The notes under the pieces: model-generated
What the model saw: the letters and a program-made list of their open reading frames with translations, nothing else
Databases searched by the model: none
Told to the model about the DNA's origin: nothing
Made by a program: the position numbers and the translations under genes
Part shown: positions 24,476 to 37,516 of the stretch, in pieces
Numbering within the stretch: position 1 is the stretch's first letter
Layout of the letters: each line of letters starts with the position of its first letter
From: Gossypium raimondii
Taxonomy: Eukaryota > Streptophyta > Magnoliopsida > Malvales > Malvaceae
DNA length: 64,000 nucleotides
NCBI RefSeq assembly: GCF_025698545.1
Contig: NC_068571.1
Location: forward strand, 41,511,733 to 41,575,732
Direction: 5' to 3'

Positions 24476-25692
24476 AAATTAATCCATTTATTATTAAATA
24501 AATTATTTTAATTTTATATTATTAAAAAATTAAATAAAATGATAAGTATCGTGTGCAGAGATAAATAAAACTTTTGTTAAGCGATGTAATTTTGAACTTT
24601 AGAAATAATATTATTAAGAGAAATAATTTGGACATAAATTTTAAAATAGACTTGAACGGTATCAAAAAATAGTAAGACCAATTTTTTGAGAAAAAGGGTA
24701 AAATTTTGATAAAGTTAACCTTTATTGTTTTAAAATGTGAAGTAATGTTTAATAAAATTATATTTTAAGAACTTTTTATAGTTGAAATATTTGGTTGAAA
24801 GTTGAGATGTAAAAGAAAAATAATTTTCATGCCATTTCTTAAAGGTTTAGTATCATTTGATTCTTAAAGTATATCAGTTTTCTCACTTTGGTCTATAAAT
24901 TTTGTTTTGGTTCATATTGGTACTTAAAGTTATATTTTGTTACCTATTCATTTCACTATTGTTAAAAAAACTTAATTCACGATTTGGCCTCTAAAGTATA
25001 CATATTTTCTCATTTTAGCAACTAAACTTTTTTTTCCAATTTGGTATTTAAAGTATTAATTTTCTCTATTTTCTATTTAATTTTTAACTGTGGTTAAAAA
25101 AGCTCCGTTTGGCAACTTTGGCCAATAAAAACAACCCATAACATATTTTGGCCAATGAAAATATCACGTAAAAATTAAGTTTATTTAAAGTAAAATATTA
25201 AATTTAAATTAAAAATAGAAAATTATAATATTAAATATTTAGACATTAAAAAGTATTTTAGACTTTGATCGAATATTACTTAATGTACATTAAATAAATG
25301 AATGATGAGAAATTATTCGTAAATGAGGTGTTGACTCAAAATTTTAAAATAGCCTATTCAAGCCAATATTTCAATTATCATCTCCATGAGTAATGAAGTT
25401 GGACATCTCGAATGAAAGAAATGGAAGGTGAAATTTGTGCAGTGAGGTTGGTAGCAATGATGGATAGGATTAATTTCCAGAAGAAAAATAAAAGTCAAGT
25501 ATTATCTTTCCCGGTGGATACGTTAGAGGTTCAGTTGTCATTCTCACAATAAAATCACTGTCATCAAAACAGGGGACATGAAGGAAATCGATAATGGAAA
25601 CAGAATGAATTTTGTGATGCACAAAAATATATGTTGCTTTGGGAATCTTGAAGAGAAGAGTTTCTTTTTCATATAAATAATATAAATTTTAA
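24476..25692. other. AT-rich intergenic DNA
   Basis: No coding frame. 24830-25130 carries phrases such as TTTGGCA and CTTAAAGTAT in repeated, diverged order, as in degraded repeats. Confidence 0.4.
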
Positions 25693-26970
25693 TTAATTAC
25701 GGGAATTAATTATTTATTAAAATGGATAGTTTGTTATTAATATATATATTGTCTGACACATCGATGACATCATTCTTCTTTTCTAGCTAATCATTGGTGT
25801 TTAAAAAAGAATTTCTTTTGGTATTGCTTTTGTGTTAATAGCACCCATACGTATTTTTTAAAATACCCGTAAAAATATGGGTATACACAGTGGAAAAAAA
25901 ATTATTTTTCTAATTGATGCCGTCAATCTATCAGACAACAATAATATATTTTAATAAAAAGGTTGTCAAGAAAAAAAAGTGAAATGAAAAAAGATAATTT
26001 ATTAGTGGTGTTGCCGACTTGTTAGGTGACACTGATGGTCCCGTGAAGTTGTCCAGCGACACCACCTAGTATATATACCTGACCCCAACCAAAAATTTGC
26101 TTCTATTGATGTTTTGTGTTTCTATTTAAGTCTTTTGTTTGAGTTGAAGTTTTTGCTTTCTGTTGAAGAGAAGAAAAAAATTTGTATTTACTAAGAAGGG
26201 AGAAAACAGAAAAGAAAAGAATAAAGACTTGTGTTTTAGACTTCAAAAACTAAGTTCGAGTTTATAAGGTTAGCTTGTAATTATTTGTATGTAATTATAT
26301 TTTTTCAGCAACATCTAATATTTTTAAAGTAAAATCTAATTTTATTTTTATTTTACAGATTTAGTATCTAAGATGAATAACTATTTTTTTTGTATACGCT
26401 CATTTCGAGGAGGTACTCACCATATCCATATTAAATTACCACATTAGTTAAATATGACAATTAAATAAAAATGTCGCGAAACTTTATAAATATACCCGTG
26501 AAAAAAATAACAATTTTTTACCTGCACATTAATTATTTTACCTGACAGCCAAGCGGCACCAAGTTGACACCCTTCCGCCGACGTGATTGATCGATCACGC
26601 GCCCTCCCATTATTTTTTCAACTTTTTTTCTCTTTCAATGTTTTTTTTTTCTGACATAGGAATTTTTTTTTAAAAAAAAGTCATTGTTGCTGCCTAACAG
26701 TCTGGCAGCACCATTAAAAAATTTTGTTTTCTTTTTCCATCGGTACGCCTGTATTTTCACGAGTATTTTAAAAAATACATAGCGGTGTCGGCTAACATAG
26801 TGGCGGCACCAAAAAGTTACTTTTTTTTAAACACTAATGATTAGCTAATGATTGGCTGGAAAATGGAAATGGTGTCGCCGAAGTGTCAGGCAGCACCGAC
26901 GGGCACTGTAACGAACAACCCATTTTTGTAAATAATTTATCCTCCAATCTATTTTTGTAATTAATTAATT
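25693..26970. mobile_element. Long-inverted-repeat element, MULE-like, non-autonomous
   Basis: The first about 270 bases (25693-25960) and the last about 280 (26690-26970) are inverted copies. Shared parts are CTAATCATT(A/G)GTGTTTAAAAAA, GTATTTTTTAAAATAC and the GTCTGACA/GCCTGACA phrase. The right end (CCCATTTTTGTAAATAATTT, 26920-26939) equals the subterminal phrase of the MULE at 44951-49384, and both elements contain an inverted GGTGCCGCC/GGCGCC-like motif. No coding sequence. Confidence 0.55.
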
Positions 26971-27683
26971 TTTTTATTATTTAAAAAAAATCCTAAAGAT
27001 AAAAATAAAAACAAAATTGATATTATTATTGTAAAACCTTTCTTTTATAAAATTTAATAAATTACAATCTATTTATATGCATAAATTTCAAGTCAATATT
27101 AGTTCTTACTTTGGGATGGGTGGATGAGCAAGAAGATCATCAACTTTAGCTATTCTCTTCTCAACACCACATGAGGCCTCAACATCAATATTAGGATTCT
27201 TGTACTATTGTTCTCCTGCTTTAGGAACATCAATTAATGGTCGGTTCATCAAAATTATCTACCCCATTACTACCAAAAATTAGATTGGGTGATTGAGACA
27301 TGGCTTCAGGTGGTGGCATTAATTCTTCAATAGAGGGTTTATGAGTTTGAGAAAGCTCTCCTGCTTGTTGGTCTACTTGAGCTTTCGTGTATTCTTCATA
27401 AGAGATAGTCTTTGTAATCTCAATTCGACCCAATTCATCAAGTTTGGATTTCGGGTGTGACACAAACAATATATAACAAAGTTTCAAAACAATTAACAGA
27501 CATTCTATACTTAAAACATTTTTCATTATTATTTCATTTACAAACTTAATATCAAAGAAACAACAGAAAGTATTTTAGAAATAAAATATTACATCAGACC
27601 AATTACAATTCATTATAATACAAATATTTACTAAAAACTGACTCTTAAGGTAAAGTCCTACAATACGCCACTTTTCCATTGTA
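26971..27683. other. Spacer with an unrecognised minus-strand open frame
   Basis: On the minus strand, 27110-27450 reads as an open stretch with one stop (ELGRIEITKTISYEEYTKAQ near 27440-27380; KPSIEELMPPPEAM near 27340-27300). The composition is protein-like, but there is no start codon context, and I do not recognise the family. It could be a gene or retroelement fragment. The end near 27455 (GGGTGTGACA) resembles an LTR terminus. Confidence 0.3.
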
Positions 27684-29677
27684 TGTATAATAACCCAATT
27701 TTTCGCCTCCTTGGCATAGACCTGGCGTCGTCCCTCTTGGCGCAAACTCATACCATACTACCTGAAAAATAAACATAAACATAACACTAAGTTCAAAAGA
27801 ACTTAGTGAGAGTTAACACAGAGTTACCCTGGTATATGCTTTTATAATATTAGAAGAACATTTGTGCACTAGCTACCATTCATAACATCTTACTTCTGTT
27901 TCAGCGTATACTTTCACAATTTCAAACTTACACTTAAATGCGCCAACTACGATACTCTTAATATACTAGTTTTCTCTTATCTACCTGATTAACTTATAAT
28001 TCTTCTAGAACATTCCATAATTTTTCTCTTTCTCTGGAAACTACAAAAGTACCTTTCCAAATAATATGCCTTCAGAGCCCACTCATACAGACTATTTTTC
28101 CACACATACACTTATTTCAAAACAGATCACTTATATTGTTCATTAGCGAATGAATTCCCACGATGAGTTGGATACCATCAGTTTACCAAATCAAATCACT
28201 TTCTAGTTAAAACTCAATACATGTTTATATTGATAATGAAATATTTAGATCATTCAGAATTATTAGCCACATCTTTATTACGATCACAAACCTACTCAAG
28301 ATACCAAATAGCTCAGATTCCATAAGATTTCAAAGTAAAACCTAATACTATTCAGATATGGCGGATATCGAATACTCAAATTTATGTACTATATAACGCA
28401 GACAACCTCAAATGGACATTTTATTATGTGTTTCATGACTATATATATAAGCCTATATTCAGAACCAACAAATTACCATGGCGAATACCCCTTTTTGAAC
28501 ATACATAGACATATTTCTTTTTAAGAACTTCCTTTAAATCTTATTCGATTATAATACAAATCTAAATCAACCAAATTAATCTAGGACATATCATAACCTT
28601 ATCAAAGAAAAATCTATCATAAAATACTCAACAATACCAAGAACTTACCATAAGAGCAGATATTCATATTCTACCATACAGACTTAGCAGAGTACGTCAC
28701 AAAGAGCCAAACAGAATACGCAATCAATGCATCATACATAATCACGTGTTTATTGTCCCGACAAACTTTCAAAAAAGGTGTCATGGTTTTCTCTTTCATG
28801 GGCTTATACATAAATTTCATGTATCATGATCTGCTAGCTCGATTTATATTATCGAAGGCTACACCATGAAACATTCATATAGACATATCTTGCTATGGGT
28901 CTCAGCCATATGGATTTACACTCATTCATATATCGTGATATACCAGTCCAGTCTTCATCTTACTAGAGGCTACACCATGAGCATTTTCATATCATACGAT
29001 GCCATGAGTCTCAACCTCCTGATCTTACGCTTAATTTCATATTGTGATCTGCCAATCTAGTTAGCAATCTAACTGCCCTACCGGAGGCATAGCAAAGGGA
29101 CATTACTCAACATTCACTTACCCAGATTTGTTTGCATTCTTGATTGATTCATACTTTTCGTATATCAAACTTTACCTACATGCTTACCAATTAACATTCT
29201 TTTCATCAGAACATTATACATATCATCACAACACATATCTCATCTTTATTATACTTATACTTATCAATTATCATAGATTTCATCATATGTTATATATATA
29301 TATATATATATATATTTACTTGAACATTCCACACATAAGAGTCAGGTAGAGACTCACTTGATATTCACCCACTATAGTTTGAAGTTTCAGACTCAGACAT
29401 GCTTCATGAACCAGCAATAATAACTACTTAAAGAACATAGGATTACCATTAAAACTCTTTTACATATAAGTTACTATCACCATTCAATCGTAGTTGTAAA
29501 TAAACTCTCTGTGTATACCAATTGAATTCTCGTATTATTCACTTATGTATTCTTTAGAGGAATTTATAATTAAACAGTTGTAATCAAATGCAAAATTGTA
29601 TAATTGAGTGAGTTACATATAAACTTGAGCAGTAACACCCTAGATTCAGATTTGGTTCATCGGATTGAGGCATTACA
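27684..29677. repeat. LTR-like block, gypsy type
   Basis: Starts TGTATAATAACCC and ends GAGGCATTACA. It contains the phrase ACTAAGTTCAAAAGAACTTAGTGAG near 27787-27812, similar in position and style to the solo LTR at 41970. No target duplication was found (TTGTA against ATTAT). A (TA)11-like run sits at 29290-29312. Confidence 0.4.
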
Positions 29678-29762
29678 ATTATTGAGTTCGAGATCTTCAC
29701 TAGATACTGAAGTTGATATACAATATCATCGATAAGCTATAAAAGTAACATATTTTAATCCC

Positions 29763-30970
29763 ATTCCTAATGTGTTTTTGGATAATTAATTGCATAAATT
29801 AGTGAATTTGATGCTCCTAATCCTTTAAATTTATGTTTCTATACTTAAGAGAGCATTTGAGAGTGAAATGAGTGAAAAACGAGCCAAAACCAGATAAAAT
29901 AGAACTGTTTCCAGGTTCCACACGACCTGACCACTTCCACACAGGCTGGCCACATGCCCATGTGCCAGCCCATGTCGATAACATACCCTGCTTCCCAATT
30001 ACGTGAAAAAACCCAATTTTTAGGTTTTCTGAGCATTCTAAAGTCTATAAATATCAATTAAAAGAGGACTTAAGGAGATATACAGAGAAGATTGAAGAAA
30101 AGACTCAAAGAATGCCATCGGAATCATCTCAGAAGTAGATCTCTTTCAGCATTCAAAATCTCCATTTAAACTTTTTAGAAGTTTTATTGAGTTTCTTTAT
30201 GTCTTGTTGTTATCTTAACTTTGAAATGTTTCTATTTAGGATGATGAAATAAATTCCCTAGATACCTAGGGAAGATGAAACCTATGATGAATCTTATTAT
30301 TTGATTTCTAAGTTACATGATAAATACTTGATTCTTGTTCTCAATTATGTATGCTTATTTCATGTTTTAGTATTTTCAGGATATTAATTCATGTTTAAGA
30401 TGCTTAATCAGTGGAACAAAAGTCCCTGTTTAAGAGTAGGTATAGCATAATTGAGTGGAGTTGCATGCAATCCTAGAAATAGGACAACTTAAATCTACCA
30501 GATTAGAGTCAAATCTAATAGGGGAATCCATATATTGAGTTAATGCGACAATAGGGGTTTTAATTAGAAAGAAATTTCAATTAATCAACCTAGAGTCAGT
30601 TTTTCTTACTCGCGAAAAAGATATTAACATAATTTAGGGATTTCTATGGATCAAGGCACAAGTGAATAAATCGTTTAATTCAGATTCATAATAATAAGTG
30701 GAGTCTAGGTGGATTCTTTTCTGGGTATTATCTCTCTCATTGGTACATTCAATTATTTTCCTATTTTATTTTCTGTTGTGTTCTTAGTTAAATTAGTTTA
30801 GTAATTTTAGAATAAAAATAATCACTTCAATTTATAGGCTAAATAATAGAAAAACGGTAATTACTAGTACTTTTAGTCCTCGTGGATACGATATTCCTTA
30901 CTCACCATGACTATACTATTGTTCGATAGGTGCGCTTGCCTTAGTTGTATTTATAGTTAGTTTAGTGACC
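29763..30970 (+). repeat. Tat/Athila-like LTR fragment
   Basis: The 3' part reads CTCGTGGATACGATAT near 30877-30892 and ATAGGTGCGCTTGCC near 30926-30940, a combination I associate with plant gypsy elements of the Tat/Athila group just before the primer binding site. The 5' part begins TGTGTTTTTGGATAATTAATT. No coding domain follows. Confidence 0.35.
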
Positions 30971-31099
30971 ATCAATCATGTGCTTAATCTAACTTGTGCA
31001 TGGAAACAACTGAACGTTGAGTAATGCAAACAAAGACATCACTATAAGCAATATCAATAAGAGAAGGTTTTAAGAGAACTTTCAAGGTTTTATTAAAAC

Positions 31100-33214
31100 A
31101 TAACATTATACCAAATGTATTATTTATATCGTAATATTATGCCATACTCCAAATTTCATACCAGTCTTTCGAAGTGAATAATTTACACCTGACGTTCATC
31201 GATACGTCTGGAGCCCAATGTCTCATCAGACAAGCCGAAGTAATCCAATTGAGCTCAGCGCTTGTTAATTTAATTTGCACCCAGTGTCTTATCGAATAAA
31301 TCGAAGCATTACTTGCACATTTACTAAACAATGAATTTTCCATAGAGTTTCAATTATATCCTAACAATTAAAATTCATAACTCAATTCAACAAGTCATCT
31401 CAAAACATAACATTTTTCAATCCAGTACAAAGTCAATTCCATACTTGTATCAAAATACGCTATTTTCCATTCTATACAACTTAGTCCTTCATCACAAGAA
31501 TTAACATTTCACAACAACTTGATTCCATCAATTATTCTCAATGTACTTTAACATTTGATCATGTTAAGTAATGAAAGTATATATAAATTTAAATGAATTA
31601 ATTTATGAAGTTACAAACTATAAGCTTCAAGCTATACATATACACTAAAACCATGTAATATCACTATATACATATCAATTTCATAATCAAGCTCAATATC
31701 CACTAATTCCCATTTAACTAAACCAATGTACCTCAATATGGTACTCAAATTATACCAATTCAATTTGTACAAATCAACCTATATTATATAACATTCAACC
31801 ATTTATAATTCATTCAACTCCATAATATTTACTTCATACCATTAGTCAATTGCTACCTAGTCAATATCTATTATACATATAGATATTTCATAGCATCACA
31901 CATTATCATATTAAAGGCTACAAGTATAACTTGTATTAATATTGTCTCACAACATAACCATTCGATACTACATATCATATCTATTATATATTTCATATTA
32001 TAAAGCAAAATAATATAATACAAATATATCATCAATTAATAAAGTAAGCCTCATATGAACTTACTTGGAAAAACAATAAGCAATCAAGGTGTCAATGACT
32101 AATTTATAATTTCTCTTTTTCTCAATTATCTTCCAATTAGCTCAAATCTCAATCTATATAAAAATTTATTTCAATTTATCAATTTCAAACATCTTAAAAC
32201 ATACTATTGTAATCATATATTATTTCAATTTCATTTTTTAGATGTCCCTAATTTTTTGCATTTTATTCAATTTAGTCTCTAAAATCGAAACAGCCATAAC
32301 TTACAACTCTAAGCTCTGATTTTCAATCCAATTTTAATTACGTCCTTCAACAGCCCTCTATTATCTATTATTTCAAAAATTAAACATCAATTCCAACTTT
32401 TTCACACTTTAGTCCCTATGTTCAAAAACTAACAATTAAACTTTACAAAGTATTCATTTTTCATTTCTAAGCTTAAAAGCTGGCATTTTAACACCAAAAC
32501 TTCAAGTGGTCATCAATGGAAACATTTAAAAAAATAATATACGAGTTAGCTAATTTGAGTTATAACGATGTCAAAAGCATAAAATTTACGATAAACAGAC
32601 TCTAAAATCCTTACCATACACCTGGTCGAACCTTATAAGCTTAGAACAATAGCTTCTTATGTTCTTTATTTTTGGTTTCGGTGGAAGAAACAAAATGATG
32701 AACAACCTTCTTTCTTTTTTTCCTTTTATTTGTTTTATTATTTTATTTACTTTATTATAATTAAAATTTTATTATACAATATAAACAATCCACACCTACC
32801 ATCCACTATCTAAACAAATTTGGTGTAATTTTGATTTTAGACCTTTGTTTAATTACTAACTAATCCCTTTAACAAATAATAATCGATAGCGATTAATTTT
32901 GACTATTTTTATGATTTGGTCCTTATACCTTAATTAACTATCTAATTTACAAAATTAAGGGGTCAAACTTTAAGTAAACTTTATACTAACCTCGTAAATA
33001 TTAAATAATAATATTTATCGTCTCGAACATCGAAATGGGATTTCGAAACCAGATTTTTCAATACTATTGACTTTAAGATCATTACAATTGTACTTTAATT
33101 AACTATCAATTATAATATATTTCTATACTAGCCTCGTAAATATTAAATCATGGTTTATGAAAATGACATTTCAAAACCGTAATTTTTGACACCACTGAAA
33201 ACCAGGTCGTTACA
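31100..33214. repeat. 5'-truncated gypsy-type LTR
   Basis: AT-rich sequence ending GAAAACCAGGTCGTTACA at 33214. An internal near-copy of such an end (AAGATCATTACA) lies near 33078. Imperfect repeated phrases (CCAGTCTTTCGAAG, CCCAATGTCTCATCAGAC, CCCAGTGTCTTATCGAAT) occur at 31160-31310. No genes. Confidence 0.4.
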
Positions 33215-33229
33215 CAAGCCATCTTGCAA

Positions 33230-33770
33230 CCAAATACAATAAGTTTCCTCTCATACTCCTATAGGTGCTAGGAGTAGCGGGTATTCCTCATGTATTTATG
33301 TTGATCATCTCACTTGGTGACATTGGGGTTCTTGTTGGCTTGGCTCTTTCCATTTCAAACTTCTTAATTAAGTTCTTAAATACCTTTCTTAAGATAGATG
33401 TTATTCTCGAGCTACTTACTTTGGAAACCAAGGAAGTCATTTCAAACTCACTCTACATCATCTTCATAAAGCTTTCCCTGATGCTGACAGAACTGGAGCC
33501 AAAGATTATGTGATCTGCATAGATTTGAGCTACGATAAAAGTACCTTAACGCTTTTTAATGAAAATAATTTGGTCTACTGATCCTCTTTGGTACACTTTT
33601 TTAAGGAGAAATTGTAAAAGTCTCTCATACCAAGCGCGACGGGTTCACTTTAATCCATCGATGGGCTTGTCAAGTTTAAAGATAAATCAGGATGCTCCAG
33701 ATCGTCAAAAGCCTTTAATTGTGCAACATACACTTTCTTTTTCAAAAAATTATTAAAGCACTCTTCATAT
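33230..33770 (-). pseudogene. Copia reverse transcriptase fragment
   Basis: The minus strand reads VYVAQLKAFDDLEHPDL, then, after a frame change, RRAWYERLLQFLLKK and RGSVDQIIFIKK. It continues past a gap as FIVAQIYADHIIFGS, where the catalytic YVDD reads YADH. A further part reads KKFEMERAKPTRTPM. This is the normal RT order. Frame breaks and the altered active site make it dead. Confidence 0.78.
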
Positions 33771-34686
33771 CCATCTGATAAAGCTTGATGTTGAGGAGAG
33801 TGGCCATTGCTAATAGTAATTAAATGACCTCCAATCGAACAACTGGAGCAAATGTCTCATGAAAATTGATTCCCTCAACTTGAGAGAAAATAAGTGCTCT
33901 CAGTCCAATACAATACCTATACAAGTTCCACAATATATATAAGTAGTTGAGACATGTTAACATACTTTATCAACTACCGTCAATCTTCCTTCAAAACAAG
34001 TAGGATAATAAACATAAAGAATGGCTTTAATTAACTCAAGATAAGTCTTGAATCTTCAAGATAAACTTCCAAGTTTTTCCTAATTTGATCCAATCCACCA
34101 AGCTCGGGAAGTTGATTATTTCGATCCAAATCCAAACCAATCTCTAAGATTTATCACTATGTGTAGTTCGGACATCAAAGATGGGTCGATTGTCGTCTAA
34201 GGTATCAACAAGAATCACAACTTAAGGATTTTTGTTGTCAAAATTTACAAACTTAAACATGAAAAGTTTTTTAAGCAAGCAATGTCACAACCAATTGGCA
34301 CTAATCTAGGCACTGCTCAAAAATTGCCTCAACGATTTTAAATTTTTCATTTCTCAAAAATGAATTTAGAACAAGCACTTAATTCTAATAGGCATCACAT
34401 TAAGCAATGGAGGTAATTTTGTTTGCTTAAAGTTTTGTTAAGCTATCAACAAGTGTTGAGTGCAATGGCAAGACACATTGTATTCTCAAGGGGAGACACA
34501 TGTTTAAGCCTTGGAGACGACATTGTTAAAAAGGGCAATCATGGACCCCGAACATGGACTATAAAATGGACATGAAGAATACTAAAAGAAAATTGTTAAG
34601 CTAGGTAATAACACCCAAAGTTTAAATGTTAATAATTAAATTTAGACAGGGTACTATGATTTAGTAGGAAAAAATAATGGGGTTGA
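33771..34686. other. Retroelement-derived spacer upstream of the GT31 gene
   Basis: 33771-34040 is probably more of the copia fragment but is too degraded to read. 34260-34640 has no recognised feature. The GT31 promoter lies at its right end. Confidence 0.35.
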
Positions 34687-34694
34687 TATAAAAA
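34687..34694 (+). promoter_or_regulatory. Candidate TATA box of the GT31 gene
   Basis: TATAAAAA lies 84 bases before the TTG at 34771 and 225 before the first in-frame ATG at 34912. Confidence 0.45.
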
Positions 34695-34770
34695 CACAAA
34701 TTGTCAAATAGATCCGAACAATTCTCAGTCTAAGCTAATTTCTATAACCATCCTTCTCCTTGTCCATGCC

Positions 34771-36624
34771 TTGGACGGAAAACATGGGAAGCATCAAACA
34801 ACAAAATCACCATCATCGTCATCGTCGTCATCATCAACAACAACAACAAAAAGCCAAAATAAAAGTCACAAAGACAACATTGTAAGAAATTTTAACCTTT
34901 GTAGGAAACAAATGAACTCTCCCCTGCAACGCATGCCCAAAATTAGATTTAGAGGGCTAATCATTTATTTCATCATAACCATGACTTTACTATACATTTC
35001 ATACTCAAATCTCCTGTTTAGCAAGAAAGACCGGAAATCCCCGGATATAACTATTGTCCCCAACAAAACTGAAGCGCCACCCTTTAACCATTCCTCCAAC
35101 ACCACCTCTTCCCATGTCCAAAACTCAGCAGACCAAAAGCGACCAAACCTTGTTGAACCACCCCCTAGGAGATACCTACGATACGATACTAATCTCAAAC
35201 ACATTGCCTTCGGGATAGCATCGTCTTCGAATTTGTGGGAGATCAGAAAAGAGTACATTAAAACATGGTGGAGGCCCAAAGAGACAAGAGGGGTGGTTTG
35301 GTTGGATAAGAAAGTGGTAGCCAAGAAAGGTGAACGCCTGCCAGAGATTCGGGTATCCGAGGATACTTCTCAGTTTAAGTACTTAAACAAGGTAGGGTCT
35401 AGATCGGCTTTGAGGATCACCAGGGTGGTTTCCGAGACACTCAAGCTTGGGATGAAGGATATTAGGTGGTTCGTGATGGGGGATGATGACACGATTTTTG
35501 TTGTTGAAAACTTGGTACGGGTGCTCTCTAAATATGATCATACACAGTATTATTACATTGGGAGTGCATCAGAGAGTCATATTCAGAACATATTGTTTTC
35601 ATATTCCATGGCATATGGAGGGGGTGGATTTGCAATAAGCTATCCACTGGCAAAAGAACTGTCCAAGATGCAGGACAAATGCATCCACCGATACCCAGCA
35701 TTATATGGCAGTGATGACAGGATTCAGGCTTGCATGGCTGAGCTTGGAGTGCCCCTTACCAGGGAGCTTGGCTTCCATCAGGTAAAACTTCCACTTCTTC
35801 ACCTCTTCTACTAGGCTGAATATATATATATATATATATATATATGAACCTTTTTGTTGTGCTTGTACAGTATGATGTGGTCGGAGACATATTAGGCCTC
35901 TTGGGAGCCCATCCAGTGACTCCTTTGGTATCACTTCACCACCTAGATGTAGTGAATCCTATATACCCGGGTATGAAACGAGCCAAAGCTCTTGCACACA
36001 TGCTTGAAGCTGCCAATGAGGACTCCGCGAGCTTAATGCAACAATCCATCTGCTATGATTCAACGCGATACTGGTCGATCACGGTGTCGTGGGGCTACGC
36101 GGTTCAAATCTTGAGGGGAGTGATGTCTCCCAGAGAGCTTGAGATGCCGAGTAGAACATTTTTTAGCTGGCACAAGCGAGTTGATTACACTGCTTATGCA
36201 TTTAACACTAGGCCTGTTGAAAGGCACCCTTGCCAAAGACCCTTTGTTTTCTACATGTACAAGACTAAGACTGAACCTGAAACGAACCAAACAGTTGGCC
36301 TCTACTATCGTCATAGAACGCGCAGCCGATATTGCCGATGGAAAATGGCCTCACCAGAGAAACTCGATTTTGTCGTAGTCATAAAGCCGCGAGATGAAGA
36401 TCGATGGCTCAAGGTACATTTATTATTATTATTCACATGTTATTGTAATTGTAGGACACCTGCAAAATAAACCCCCTGAATTCGTTTTTTTATTTCTTTT
36501 GCAGGCGCCAAGGAGGGATTGTTGCAGAGCTTTTCCAAAAATTAAAAACAATACCATGATTTTATATGTGGGAAATTGCAAAGACGGTGAGATTAGTGAA
36601 TTTCAATCCAAGAAGTTATTGTGA
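34771..36624 (+). CDS. DUF604-type glycosyltransferase (GT31, fringe-like), type II membrane protein
   Basis: Three exons, 34771-35781, 35871-36413 and 36505-36624, with GT-AG introns of 89 and 91 bases (both phase 0), give up to 557 residues. A membrane anchor (GLIIYFIITMTLLYISYSNL) spans about 62-81. The Ser/Thr/Asn-rich stem follows. The luminal catalytic domain opens with HIAFGIASSSNLW and has the metal-binding DDD in VMGDDDTIF at 238-240 and a GGGG turn at 283-286. Exon 2 starts YDVVGDILGLLGAHPVTPLV and contains WGYAVQI. The end has the family's Cys-rich APRRDCC...VGNCK. Such proteins act in the Golgi and are predicted beta-1,3-type glycosyltransferases; acceptors are unknown. The codon at the expected start is TTG, not ATG. 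The first in-frame ATG (34912, residue 48) leaves a 14-residue cytosolic tail and an intact anchor, so the gene could still work. Intron 1 holds a (TA)n run. Confidence 0.88.
35820..35845. repeat. (TA)n microsatellite in GT31 intron 1
   Basis: A TA dinucleotide run of about 13 units inside the 89-base intron, a likely length-variable site. Confidence 0.9.
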
Positions 36625-36967
36625 TACTGATAGGTCTTTTTTTTAATGATTTTTACCTTCTTTTTCTGTATTTTTTTTAACCATGGCCAAATTAGGCATA
36701 CAACAATCAGGAATAAGATAATGCTATGGTATACTAATCAGTGAAATGAGCCATACATGATTCATGTTTTTTTTTTTCTCTCTTCACGGTGTCTACATAT
36801 GTAATTTCAGTACAAACAAATGAAGAACAGTTATATTCCATGCTTTCTCTAATTGGCGTATAGATGATAAGAACAGTTATATTTCAGTACAAGGCCTTAA
36901 AATGTCGAACCAATAAATCGAAAACCGGGTACATCAACAGAAACGAGAATTCCTCAAAACTGATCCG
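36625..36967. other. Shared 3' region of two convergent genes
   Basis: T-rich DNA between the stop codons of the GT31 and membrane-protein genes; it probably holds both polyadenylation regions. No other feature seen. Confidence 0.5.
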
Positions 36968-37516
36968 TCAATCAGAAGCTAATACCGAGGATTCGTCGAT
37001 TACTGTGAGATTTTGTGATACCGAGGCAACTGGTGATGCAGCAGATGCCAGGAGGGATACATCAATCTGAGAATCACTAAGAGGCAATGGCATCTCCACA
37101 TGATGTATAGCCACAATTCTGCCATCCTTTATCTCCACATTTACTGCTTTCAAACCCAAAAATAAGAAGAAGATTAAACAAGTACTTCACTTGTGTACTT
37201 GCCATTTCTTTATCTTTATCCCAGATTTCTTGAGAATTGAAACAATATGGCCTAATGTCATAAGCTAAATTACCAAAGAAAATGAGCATTTGAAACAGTT
37301 TCTTGACAAGCAAACAAGGGAAGAGGGGATATATATACCTGGACGAGACAACCACCAGAGAATGAAGAAGCAAAGCAAGACGAGAAGGGGAATGGTGTGG
37401 ATCCAAATCTCGGCCAAGGGAAACATTGCAGAGCGAGAAGCCCCTCCTCCTCTTTCCTTCTTGGCAGCGTTACCCACTGGTATCGAAACTGGAAGATGGC
37501 TACCAGCTCTTATCAT
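36968..37516 (-). CDS. Small single-pass membrane protein, unknown function
   Basis: Two exons, 37516-37339 and 37143-36968, with a GT-AG intron of 195 bases in phase 1, encode 117 residues. Residues 1-32 are basic (GNAAKKERGGGASRS). A strong membrane segment spans about 38-56 (IHTIPLLVLLCFFILWW). The C-terminal half reads VNVEIKDGRIVAIHHVEMPL and then a Ser/Ala/Val-rich tail ending VLASD. I do not recognise the family. ATG, splice sites and composition are all normal, so I believe it is a real gene. It is convergent with the GT31 gene (344 bases apart), and a LINE has landed about 320 bases upstream of its ATG, in its probable promoter. Confidence 0.68.

Noticed and set aside
36060..36378. 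Frames on both strands within GT31 exon 2
   Set aside because: They are shadows of the GT31 coding exon, which has conserved family motifs and correct splice borders.
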